Source: Nocardiopsis flavescens (GTDB lineage: Bacteria > Actinomycetota > Actinomycetes > Streptosporangiales > Streptosporangiaceae). From it: a stretch of DNA of 64,000 nucleotides. Where the stretch lies: positions 1-64,000 of the forward strand of contig NZ_FQZK01000007.1 in assembly GCF_900141985.1 (NCBI RefSeq), in the 5' to 3' direction. Of the stretch, positions 17,277-24,948 are shown one piece after another (position 1 is the stretch's first letter; every line of letters begins with the position of its first letter). A model generated the notes under the pieces. The model had not been told where the DNA came from. It did not search any database and saw only the letters and a list, made by a program, of their open reading frames with translations. The position numbers and the translations under genes were made by a program.

Positions 17277-17304
17277 GGGCCCGTGCCCTCGCCGGCACGG
17301 GCCC
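17277..17304 (+). terminator. hairpin after the first LPXTG gene
   Basis: GGGCCCGTGCC (17277-17287) pairs with GGCACGGGCCC (17294-17304), an 11-bp stem with a 6-base loop, 24 bases after the stop codon. It may cause partial termination ahead of the HtaA genes. Confidence 0.6.
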
Positions 17305-17330
17305 ACGGGCCCACGGGCCCACGGGCCCAG
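17296..17330. repeat. short tandem repeat, 8-bp unit
   Basis: CACGGGCC is repeated about four times head to tail, overlapping the right arm of the preceding hairpin. It is non-coding. The copy number could vary by slippage. Confidence 0.7.
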
Positions 17331-17400
17331 CATCCGCCGCCCCGCCCCCGGACCCCCGGGATCGGTCACCGTCTCCTCTCGATGATGGGAATCGACGCAC

Positions 17401-18075
17401 ATGACCCTGACGTCCACGCACGGCGCCACCGCGAACCGCGGTGCGCTCCGCACCCTCACCTCGGCCTCCGCCGCCGTCGCCCTGGCCGCGGCCCTGGTCG
17501 CGGTCTCCGCCCCCGCGGCATCGGCCGCCGCGGACCCCGTCTCCGGCGGCTCCGCCGTCTGGGGTGTCAAGGAGTCCTTCCGCAACTACGTCTCCGGGCC
17601 CATCGCGGGCGGCGGGTACGCGGCGTCCGACGGCGCCACCCGGCTGAGCAGCGGCCTGATCGACTTCCCCACCGCCGGCGGGGACGTCGACGGGACGTTC
17701 TTCATCTCCGGCGAGGTGGAGTTCTCCGGCACCGTGGTCTTCACCGGCCACGACTACGGCCAGGGCGCCGTACTGGAGGTCCGCCTCTCCGACCCCCGCG
17801 TGGAGTTCGACGGCAGCACGGCCACGGTCTACGCCGACGTCACCAGCCGCGAGTTCCACGGGGCGAACCCCGCCCTGCCCCCGGGCGACCTGGTCGCGTA
17901 CGGCGAGGTCGCCGTCGCCGACCTGACCGGGGTGAACGTCGACGTCAGCGGCACGGAGCTCGACTTCACGTCCGCCGCGGGCACGCTGCACGCCGACGCC
18001 GTCGAGCCCTTCGCGGGCTTCTACAGCGCCGGCACCGCCGTCGACCCGCTGTCCTTCACCACCGACGTCTCCTAG
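17401..18075 (+). CDS. secreted single-domain HtaA heme-binding protein
   Basis: This 224-residue protein has a signal peptide (cleavage near ASA, about residue 42) and one HtaA domain filling the rest. HtaA domains bind heme through a conserved Tyr and His; here Y63 in KESFRNYV and H117 in FTGHDY fit those positions. There is no sorting motif or membrane tail, so the protein should be released or loosely held, as a heme shuttle. It lies 148 bases after the LPXTG gene and 140 bases before the two-domain HtaA gene. Its domain DNA is nearly identical to the first HtaA domain of that gene. Confidence 0.9.
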   Translation: MTLTSTHGATANRGALRTLTSASAAVALAAALVAVSAPAASAAADPVSGGSAVWGVKESFRNYVSGPIAGGGYAASDGATRLSSGLIDFPTAGGDVDGTFFISGEVEFSGTVVFTGHDYGQGAVLEVRLSDPRVEFDGSTATVYADVTSREFHGANPALPPGDLVAYGEVAVADLTGVNVDVSGTELDFTSAAGTLHADAVEPFAGFYSAGTAVDPLSFTTDVS

Positions 18076-18215
18076 CCGTCCCGACCGGGGGAGGGACGGG
18101 CCCGCCGCTCCCGCTCCGCCCGGGTCCGCCCCTCCCCCACCACCCCCCGCCGCGGGTGCCCGGAACCACCGGGCGCCCCCTGCCATCCCCCTCACGATTG
18201 GAACCGACGAATCCC

Positions 18216-20141
18216 ATGACCAGCACGACCAGCAGCGGCACGCGCGGGAGAGCCCGCCGCGCGCTGCGCGCCCTCACCGCCTACGCGGGTGTGGCGGCCC
18301 TGGGCGGGACCCTCGCCGTGGCGAGCGCCCCGGCGGCCTCCGCCGACGAGGTGCTCCAGCTCTCCGGCGGCTCCGCCACCTGGGGTGTCAAGGAGTCCTT
18401 CCGCAACTACGTCTCCGGGCCCATCGCCCACGGCGGGTACGCGGCGTCCGACGGCGCCACCCGGCTGGGCAGCGGCCTGATCGACTTCCCCACCGCCGGC
18501 GGCACGGTCTCCAAGGAGGACGCCTCCGGTGAGGTGGAGTTCTCCGGCACCGTGGTCTTCTCCGGCCACGACTACGGCCAGGGCGCCGTGCTGGAGGTCC
18601 GCCTCTCCGACCCCCGCGTGGAGTTCGCTCAGGACACCGCCACGGTCTACGCCGACGTCACCAGCCGCGAGTTCCTCGGCGCGAACCCGAACAACCCCCC
18701 GGGCGGCCTGGTCGAGTACGGCGAGGTCGCCGTCGCCGACCTGACCGGCGTGGAGGTCGACGTCGAGGGCGAGGACCTGGTCTTCACCTCGGCCGCCGGC
18801 ACGCTGAACGAGGAGGCCGTCGAGCCGTTCGCGAACTTCTACACCGCGGGCACCCCGGTGGACGCCCTCGCGTTCACCGCGGGCATCGACGACGCCGGGC
18901 AGAACCCCGACCCGGTGCACGACCCGCGCGTCACGGTCGCCCCGACCGCCGACCTCGACCCGGAGGGCGACAGCGTCACCGTCAGCGGCACCGGCTTCCG
19001 GCCGGGCTCGGGCGTCTACGTGGCGCTGACCGCGATCCCACAGGCCGCCGACTCCTACCCGGCCCACTGGTACGGCTCGGGCGTGTGGCTGCGCGGCGAC
19101 ACCGCGCCGGACGCCCGGGGCGCCTTCAGCACCCCGCTCGACGTGGTGGGCGCCTTCGACAAGGGCGGCTCCTCCTACGACTGCCTGGAGACGCAGTGCT
19201 ACGTCGCGGTCTTCAACGACCGCAACGACCTGGCCAACCGCGACCAGGACGTGTGGACCCCGGTGTCCTTCGCCACGGAGACCGACCCGACCGACGAGCC
19301 GACCGACCCCACCGAGGAGCCGACCGACCCGACCGACCCTGAGGGCCCGCTGACCGTGCACAACGGCCGCGCCGACTGGGGCGTGCGGGAGTCGTTCCGC
19401 ACCTACATCGTGGGCAACATCGCCAAGGGCACGATCGAGACCGAGAACGGCGCCGGCCGCAACGACGACGGCACGTTCTCCTTCACGAACGGCTCGGGCG
19501 AGGTCGACCTGGAGGCGTCCACCGCCGACATCGGCTTCGAGGGCACCGTCCTGTTCCAGGGCCACGTCTACGGTGACGACGACCCGCTGCTGTACATGAC
19601 GGTCGAGAACCCGCGCGTGGTCATCGAGGGCGCCGAGGGCGTGCTCTACGCCGACATCGTCAGCAAGTCGCTGTCCGACGCGGAGCTGGTCACCTACGAG
19701 GGCGTCGCGTTCGCGGACCTGGACCTGTCCGGGGTCCAGTACGACCTGACCGACGGCGTGCTGGGCTGGGAGCCGATCCCGGCGACCCTGACCGCCGAGG
19801 GCGTGCCCGCCTTCGCCGACTTCTACGGGGCGGGCGAGCAGCTCGACCCGATCACGCTGACCGTCAGTGTCGACGAGGACGTCAAGGTCCCCGGCGGCGG
19901 GGGCGGCGGCAACGGCGGCAACCCCGGCGGCGGGGGCGGCGGCAACGGCGGCAACCCCGGCGGCGGGGACGGCGACGGTGACGGTGACGGCGGCACCAAG
20001 CCGCCGGGCCTGCCCAACACCGGTGTCGCCCTGGCCGGCCTGCTCGCGGCCGCCGCGGTGGCCGTCGGCGCGGGCGGCGTGGCCGTGGCCGCGTCCCGCC
20101 GGCGCCCGGCGGGCGGGGACGCAGAGGACACGCAGGAGTAG
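18216..20141 (+). CDS. htaA: LPXTG-anchored two-domain HtaA heme receptor
   Basis: The 641-residue surface protein has a signal peptide (ending near ASA), HtaA domain 1 (about 46-222), an Ig-like domain with a cysteine pair (about 235-355), an acidic DPTDEPTDPT linker, HtaA domain 2 (about 375-560), a Gly/Asn-rich spacer and a sorting signal at 599-641 (LPNTG, hydrophobic stretch, RRR). Both HtaA domains keep the Tyr (SFRNYV, SFRTYI) and His (GHDY, GHVY) expected to bind heme. The ATG at 18216 was chosen because the signal peptide starts there. It probably passes heme to HmuT, as HtaA does in Corynebacterium. Confidence 0.92.
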   Translation: MTSTTSSGTRGRARRALRALTAYAGVAALGGTLAVASAPAASADEVLQLSGGSATWGVKESFRNYVSGPIAHGGYAASDGATRLGSGLIDFPTAGGTVSKEDASGEVEFSGTVVFSGHDYGQGAVLEVRLSDPRVEFAQDTATVYADVTSREFLGANPNNPPGGLVEYGEVAVADLTGVEVDVEGEDLVFTSAAGTLNEEAVEPFANFYTAGTPVDALAFTAGIDDAGQNPDPVHDPRVTVAPTADLDPEGDSVTVSGTGFRPGSGVYVALTAIPQAADSYPAHWYGSGVWLRGDTAPDARGAFSTPLDVVGAFDKGGSSYDCLETQCYVAVFNDRNDLANRDQDVWTPVSFATETDPTDEPTDPTEEPTDPTDPEGPLTVHNGRADWGVRESFRTYIVGNIAKGTIETENGAGRNDDGTFSFTNGSGEVDLEASTADIGFEGTVLFQGHVYGDDDPLLYMTVENPRVVIEGAEGVLYADIVSKSLSDAELVTYEGVAFADLDLSGVQYDLTDGVLGWEPIPATLTAEGVPAFADFYGAGEQLDPITLTVSVDEDVKVPGGGGGGNGGNPGGGGGGNGGNPGGGDGDGDGDGGTKPPGLPNTGVALAGLLAAAAVAVGAGGVAVAASRRRPAGGDAEDTQE

Positions 20142-20181
20142 CGGAGGCGGGGGCGCCCTCCCCGGGGCGCCGCCGCCCTTC

Positions 20182-20226
20182 CCGGGGGCCCGCCCCGCGC
20201 CGGTCGGGCGCGGGGCGGGCCCCCGG
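20182..20226 (+). terminator. terminator of the HtaA gene
   Basis: A perfect 20-bp stem pairs 20182-20201 with 20207-20226 around the loop GGTCG, 41 bases after the stop codon. It closes the plus-strand heme genes. Confidence 0.88.
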
Positions 20227-20229
20227 ATA

Positions 20230-20270
20230 CGCGTCAGGGCCCCGGTGCCGAGCACCGGGGCCCTGACGCG
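20230..20270 (-). terminator. terminator of the DUF3039 gene
   Basis: A perfect 19-bp stem, 20230-20248 with 20252-20270, and loop CGA lies 20 bases after the DUF3039 stop on the minus strand. With the neighbouring hairpin it forms a back-to-back pair between convergent genes. Confidence 0.88.
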
Positions 20271-20289
20271 TCGCGGGGACGGCCGGGGT

Positions 20290-20532
20290 TCAGGCCATCA
20301 TCTCCTCGTAGATCTTCTTGCACTCGGGGCAGACCGGGAACTTCTTCGGGTCCCGGTTGGGCACCCAGACCTTTCCGCACAGCGCGATCACGGGGTTGCC
20401 GGTGACCGCGCTCTCGGTGATCTTGTCCTTCTGCACGTAGTGGGAGAACCGCTCGCGGTCCCCGCCGTCGTGCGAGGTGTCCGGCTTGGTCTCACTGTCC
20501 GGCAGGACCTTGTTGAGGACGTCCATCGACAT
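20290..20532 (-). CDS. DUF3039 protein
   Basis: This 80-residue protein matches the actinobacterial DUF3039 family. Its core has RFSHYVQKDKI, a single cysteine in ALCGKVW and a C-terminal CPEC motif, suggesting a small metal-binding fold; this is inference. The ATG at 20532 follows AAAGGTGAG; a second ATG six bases later is possible. The yqgE-like gene lies upstream on the same strand, 59 bases away. No function is established for the family. Confidence 0.9.
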   Translation of the reverse strand: MSMDVLNKVLPDSETKPDTSHDGGDRERFSHYVQKDKITESAVTGNPVIALCGKVWVPNRDPKKFPVCPECKKIYEEMMA

Positions 20533-20591
20533 CGTTCTCACCTTTCGAAGTCTGTGTTCCACGGTATAGGGTGCCGCGCCCCGGCCCGCCC

Positions 20592-21173
20592 TCAGTTCAG
20601 GCCGGGATCGTCCGGGTAGGTCGACAGCAGCGCCAGGTCGCCGCCCTGGCGGCGCAGCACCCGCGACCACAGCCCCTCGGGGTCGGTGGTGAACACGTCG
20701 GCCGCGACCGCGTCCAGGACGTACCAGGCCCCCTGCCCGATCTCGCCGTCCAGCTGCCCGGCGCTCCACCCGGCGTAGCCGGCGAAGACGCGGAACCCGT
20801 CCAGGGAACCGCCGTTCGGCGGCGCGGGGTCGTCCAGGTCGACCACACCGACGCCCACCAGGGCCGCGGCGGGCCCCAGACCCTCCAGCGGGGACCAGCC
20901 GGGCGGCGGCCCGTCCGGGCCCGCCGCCCCCAGCGCGATGCCCGAGCCGGTGCCGACCGGGCCGCCGGAGAACATGACGGCGGGCTCGCTGGCCAGCACT
21001 CCCCAGTCCACGACCACCTCGGCCACGGGCAGGCCGAGGGGGCGGTTGAGGATCACCCCCAGGGTGCCCTCGGGGGTGTCGTCCACGACGAACACCACCG
21101 AACGGCGGAAGGAGTCCTCTCGCAGCATCGGCGCGGCCACCAGGAGCCGCCCGGTCTTCGTCGGCTGGTCCAT
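20592..21173 (-). CDS. YqgE/AlgH family protein
   Basis: This 193-residue DUF179 (AlgH/YqgE) protein opens with GRLLVAAPMLREDSFRRSVVFVV and contains GVILNRP, the family hallmarks. AlgH was named as a regulator in Pseudomonas, but its molecular action is unknown. I chose the ATG at 21173, which has GGGGTG five bases upstream, over one at 21185. It is followed by DUF3039 and lies 63 bases from the malic enzyme stop on the same strand. Confidence 0.92.
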   Translation of the reverse strand: MDQPTKTGRLLVAAPMLREDSFRRSVVFVVDDTPEGTLGVILNRPLGLPVAEVVVDWGVLASEPAVMFSGGPVGTGSGIALGAAGPDGPPPGWSPLEGLGPAAALVGVGVVDLDDPAPPNGGSLDGFRVFAGYAGWSAGQLDGEIGQGAWYVLDAVAADVFTTDPEGLWSRVLRRQGGDLALLSTYPDDPGLN

Positions 21174-21236
21174 GCCACACCCCATACCCCGGAACAGGAA
21201 CCGGACCCGTGCCCGGCTCCGTTCCGGCAGGGTATG

Positions 21237-22649
21237 TCAGGCCTCGCCGCGGCGGGTCTTCTGGTCGCGCTGGGCGGCCTCGCGGACGGCGTTGGCCACG
21301 TGGGTGGACAGGTCGGCGTGGAACACGCTCGGGATGATGTAGTTGGGGCCGAGCTCGTCCTCGGAGACCACGTCGGCCAGCGCCTTGGCGGCGGCGACCA
21401 TCATGTCCGAGGTGACGTGGTGGCTCTGGGCGTCGAGCAGGCCGCGGAAGAACCCGGGGAAGACCAGCACGTTGTTGATCTGGTTGGGGTGGTCGCTGCG
21501 GCCGGTGGCGACGACGGAGGCGTGCAGGCGGGCCACGTCCGGGTCGACCTCGGGGTCGGGGTTGGCCAGCGCGAAGATGATCGCGTCCTCGTTCATCTCC
21601 GCCACGTCCTCGCCGGAGAGCAGGTTGGGGGCGGAGACGCCGATGAACACGTCGGCCCCGGCCACCGCGCCCCTGAGGTCGCCGCTGTAGCCGTCCTGGT
21701 TGGTGTTCTCCGCGATCCAGCGCAGGCTGGGGTCCATGTCCTCGCGCCCGGCGTGCACGGCGCCGTGGATGTCGCTGACGATGACGTCGCGGGCCCCGGC
21801 GTGCATGAGCAGCTTGAGGATGGCGGTCCCGGCCGCGCCCGCGCCGGACATGGCGATGCGGACCTCGTCGAGCTTCTTGCCGACGACCCGCAGGGCGTTG
21901 CGCAGGGCGGCCAGCACGACGATGGCGGTGCCGTGCTGGTCGTCGTGGAAGACGGGGATGTCGAGCAGCTCGCGCAGGCGGGCCTCGACCTCGAAGCAGC
22001 GGGGCGCGGAGATGTCCTCCAGGTTGATGCCGCCGAAGCCGGGGGCGAGCACCTGGACGGTGCGGACGATCTCGTCGACGTCCTGGGTGTCCAGGGCGAT
22101 GGGCCAGGCGTCGATGTCCGCGAAGCGTTTGAAGAGGGCGGCCTTGCCCTCCATGACCGGCATGGCGGCCTCGGGGCCGATGTTGCCCAGGCCCAGGACG
22201 GCCGAGCCGTCGGTGACGACGGCGACGCTGTTGCGCTTGATGGTGAGGCGGCGGGCGTCGTCCTTGTTGGCGGCGATGGCCTGGGAGACGCGGGCGACGC
22301 CGGGGGTGTAGGCCATGGAGAGCTCGTCGCGGTTGCGCAGCGGCACCTTGGACTTCATCTCGATCTTGCCGCCCAGGTGCATGAGGAAGGTCCGGTCGCT
22401 GACCTTGTGCACGACGACGCCGTCGACGGCGCCCAGGGCGTCGACGATGGCCTGCGCGTGCTCGGTGTCGCGGGCGGCGCAGGTGACGTCGATGCGGATG
22501 CGCTCGTGGCCGGCGGCGGCCACGTCCAGCGCCGTGATCATGCCCCCGACGCGCTCGACCGCGCTGGTGAGGCCCCCCACCGCCGTGCTCCCCGCGTCCA
22601 GTTCGAGGCGGACGGTGATGGAATACGAAACGCTGGGAAGGGTGGCCAC
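21237..22649 (-). CDS. NAD(P)-dependent malic enzyme with N-terminal ACT domain
   Basis: The 470-residue enzyme oxidatively decarboxylates malate to pyruvate. An ACT-like regulatory domain (about residues 1-80, starting [14 protein letters not shown]) precedes the malic core, with [20 protein letters not shown], the [19 protein letters not shown] substrate region and a Rossmann glycine motif GAGAAGTA. The ACT domain suggests control by a small ligand, possibly an amino acid. NAD versus NADP preference cannot be read safely. A candidate promoter lies about 170 bases upstream. Confidence 0.93.
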   Translation of the reverse strand: MATLPSVSYSITVRLELDAGSTAVGGLTSAVERVGGMITALDVAAAGHERIRIDVTCAARDTEHAQAIVDALGAVDGVVVHKVSDRTFLMHLGGKIEMKSKVPLRNRDELSMAYTPGVARVSQAIAANKDDARRLTIKRNSVAVVTDGSAVLGLGNIGPEAAMPVMEGKAALFKRFADIDAWPIALDTQDVDEIVRTVQVLAPGFGGINLEDISAPRCFEVEARLRELLDIPVFHDDQHGTAIVVLAALRNALRVVGKKLDEVRIAMSGAGAAGTAILKLLMHAGARDVIVSDIHGAVHAGREDMDPSLRWIAENTNQDGYSGDLRGAVAGADVFIGVSAPNLLSGEDVAEMNEDAIIFALANPDPEVDPDVARLHASVVATGRSDHPNQINNVLVFPGFFRGLLDAQSHHVTSDMMVAAAKALADVVSEDELGPNYIIPSVFHADLSTHVANAVREAAQRDQKTRRGEA

Positions 22650-22817
22650 GTCAATGCTCCTCGGGTGGTGCCGGTGCTGCTGCGTCCGTGCGTGCGGACG
22701 CCCCCGGGCGCTGCGGCGTCGATCGCGCGGCGGGGTATGGAATGTGCGGTACCCCCCGGGGGCGGCATCGCGGTGGACCTCGGATCGCGGTCGGGGGAAT
22801 CGCGACGGAGTCGCCTC

Positions 22818-22846
22818 ACCCTACCCGAGTCAAGCCACCGGAGTCA
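22818..22846 (-). promoter_or_regulatory. candidate promoter of the malic enzyme gene
   Basis: On the minus strand TGACTC (22841-22846) and TAGGGT (22818-22823) have a 17-base spacer, and the -10 sequence is of a type common in actinomycetes. This leaves a leader of about 160 bases. Confidence 0.45.
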
Positions 22847-22930
22847 GCACAAGCCGACAATTATCGCTTCCGTAAAAAACCGGTGAATTTCCGGAGGTTT
22901 CCCGGGTGGCGGAACGGTGGCGCCGGACGT

Positions 22931-23698
22931 TCAGGAGGAGTCCCCGGCCGCCCGGTCGAGCGCCGCGCGGACGATGGCGTCGGTGCACGCCCCGGCCGAC
23001 AGGGCGGTGCCGTCGAGCACCATGTGGTAGTGGCGCGCGGAGGCCGCGTCGGTGCGGTAGTAGCGGCGGACGTAGGCGGCACGGGCCCGGTCGTTGTCGT
23101 CGCGGAGCCGGGCGGTGGGCGGGCCGCCCGCCGCGTCCCGCGCCGCGGCGGCCTCGGCCGGCGCCCCGGCCTCCCACTGCTCGCGGGCCCGGCGCAGGCG
23201 CGCGTCGGGGTCGCCGTCGAGCCGTACGTGCAGGGCGGTGGGGTGGTCGGCCAGGACGATGGCGCCGGCCCGGCCCAGGACGACCCCGCCGGTGTGCGCC
23301 ACCTCGCCGATGACCTGTTCGGTGTGCTCGACGAACTCGTGGTCGTAGAGCAGCCGCCCCTCCTCGTTGACGGTGCCCACGAAGGCGGTGTCGACGCTGC
23401 CCAGGGTGACGGTGGGCAGGCGGGCGGCCCCGGCCAGGAGGCGTTCGAGCCCGCCGGGCGAGCGGTCGTCGTGCTGGAGCGCCTCGTCGAGGGAGCAGCC
23501 GATCCGGCCGGCGACGGCGCCGGGCACGGCCCGGTCCAGGAAGACCACGCCCAGTGCGGCGGCGACGGCGGGTCCGACGGCCGCGCCGCCCGCGCCGTAG
23601 GTCGCCGAGACGGTGACGACGGGGCGCGGCGAGGGCCGGGCCGCGGGCGTCCGCCGGGGACGGCGGGGGTCGGGCGGACCTGCCATGGAGCACCTCAC
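22931..23698 (-). CDS. cytidylate-kinase-like protein
   Basis: The 255-residue protein fits the cytidylate kinase-like family (Cytidylate_kin2). About 25 Pro/Arg-rich residues precede the P-loop-type segment VTVSATYGAGGAAVGPAVA, followed by FLDRAVP and VLGRAGAIVLAD. The C-terminal DDNDRARAAYVRRYYRTDAASARHY (about residues 190-215) resembles the helix-rich end of the family. It does not look like the housekeeping Cmk, so the substrate nucleotide is unknown. It stands alone, with gaps of 281 and 227 bases on either side. Confidence 0.8.
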   Translation of the reverse strand: MRCSMAGPPDPRRPRRTPAARPSPRPVVTVSATYGAGGAAVGPAVAAALGVVFLDRAVPGAVAGRIGCSLDEALQHDDRSPGGLERLLAGAARLPTVTLGSVDTAFVGTVNEEGRLLYDHEFVEHTEQVIGEVAHTGGVVLGRAGAIVLADHPTALHVRLDGDPDARLRRAREQWEAGAPAEAAAARDAAGGPPTARLRDDNDRARAAYVRRYYRTDAASARHYHMVLDGTALSAGACTDAIVRAALDRAAGDSS

Positions 23699-23925
23699 GC
23701 AGGAGCGGGGCGGGCCGGGAGGCCCGCGGTGGCAGGGTTGTACCCGCCGCGCCCCGGCCCTATCCTCCGGTGCCGGAAACCGCGAAAGAACGGTGCGTTT
23801 TACCGCTTTGTCCGGCTACCGGCGGGTAAAGATCCCGGTTTCCGCACAGCGATATCTTCCCGGCGGCCGTCCCCCGCGCCCGCGCCCGTCGGTCCGGCGG
23901 CGGCGCGGGGGACGGCGCGCGGGCC

Positions 23926-24876
23926 TCAGAACAGCGCGGAGGTGAGCTTGCGGCGGGCCGCGGCCACCGCCTTGTCGCCCGGGGGCAGCAGGTCGAACAG
24001 CTCCAGCAGGCGGGCGCGCACCGCGTCCCGCTCCTTGTCCGCCGTCCGCCTGACCGTCGCGATCAGCCGGTCGAAGGCGTCCTCGAACTTGCCGCCGTAC
24101 ATGTCCAGGTCGGCGACGGCCAGCTGCGCCTCCACGTCCTGCGGGTCGTCGGCGGCGCTCGCGCGGACCGCGTTCATGTCCACCGCGCGCAGCCGCCGGA
24201 CCAGCCGGACCTGGGCGAGCCTGCTCCGGGACTCGGTGTCCCTGGGGTCGGCCTCGACCGCCTTGGCGTAGACCGCCTCGGCCGTGTCGAAGTCCTCACG
24301 GTCCAGGGCCTGCTGCGCCTCGGCGTCGACCGGGCGCACGTCGTCGTCGGGCTCCAGGGCCTCCTCGGCCTCCGGGCCGCCCTCGCCGAACAGGGTGCCC
24401 GGGTGGCCGGGCGGCAGGGCGCCCTGCTCCTTGAGCGCGGCGAAGGCCTCGGTCAGCCAGGCGGTGAGCTGGTCCTCGGGGACCGGGCCCGCCGGGCCGG
24501 GCAGGAGCTGGCCCTGCACGACCACGATGATCATCGGGGCGGACGGCACCCGCAGCGCCTGTACGAGCTGGGGACTGGCCTCGCCGTCCACCTTGGCGAG
24601 GAACCAGTTGCCGCCGGAGGCCGCGGAGAGCTTGTCCAGGGTGGTCTCCACCTGCTTGGACTGCTCGGACCAGCCGGCGAGGACGGCCAGGACCACCGGG
24701 GCGGCCATGGACCGCTCCAGGACCTGGGCCTGGAAGTTGGCCTCGTCGACGTTCACGGCATAGGGATTGGTTCGACCCGCCGACTCCGCGGCGCGCTGCT
24801 TGGCCTCGCGTTCCATGGCCGCCTTGCGCGCACCGAGGTCGACGGCACTGTTCGGGGAAAAGTCCGAAGGCTGCAT
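23926..24876 (-). CDS. YbbN-like thioredoxin-fold co-chaperone without CXXC
   Basis: This 316-residue protein joins a thioredoxin fold (about 42-150) to C-terminal TPR-like helices (about 190-316, including DTAEAVYAKAVEADPRD). In place of the CxxC redox pair it has WSEQS, so it cannot act as a disulfide reductase; it fits the YbbN/CnoX-type group proposed to act as chaperedoxins. M. tuberculosis has a similar gene, Rv1324, beside the thiolase and epimerase genes that also occur in this window. It is monocistronic and cytoplasmic, with no signal peptide. Confidence 0.88.
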   Translation of the reverse strand: MQPSDFSPNSAVDLGARKAAMEREAKQRAAESAGRTNPYAVNVDEANFQAQVLERSMAAPVVLAVLAGWSEQSKQVETTLDKLSAASGGNWFLAKVDGEASPQLVQALRVPSAPMIIVVVQGQLLPGPAGPVPEDQLTAWLTEAFAALKEQGALPPGHPGTLFGEGGPEAEEALEPDDDVRPVDAEAQQALDREDFDTAEAVYAKAVEADPRDTESRSRLAQVRLVRRLRAVDMNAVRASAADDPQDVEAQLAVADLDMYGGKFEDAFDRLIATVRRTADKERDAVRARLLELFDLLPPGDKAVAAARRKLTSALF

Positions 24877-24948
24877 GTGTCCATCCTGCCGTATGCGCGG
24901 AAAGGACGCGGCCCGCTCCGGGGTCCGCGTCCCGCCCCGCGCCCCGGG

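Noticed and set aside
19895..20000. Gly/Asn repeat as a possible variable-number repeat or CRISPR-like array
   Set aside because: It encodes the wall-spanning spacer of the HtaA protein; there are no regularly spaced unique sequences.
18192..20255. 687-codon minus-strand frame opposite the two-HtaA gene
   Set aside because: The plus strand carries a signal peptide, HtaA domains and LPNTG; the minus frame has no recognisable feature.
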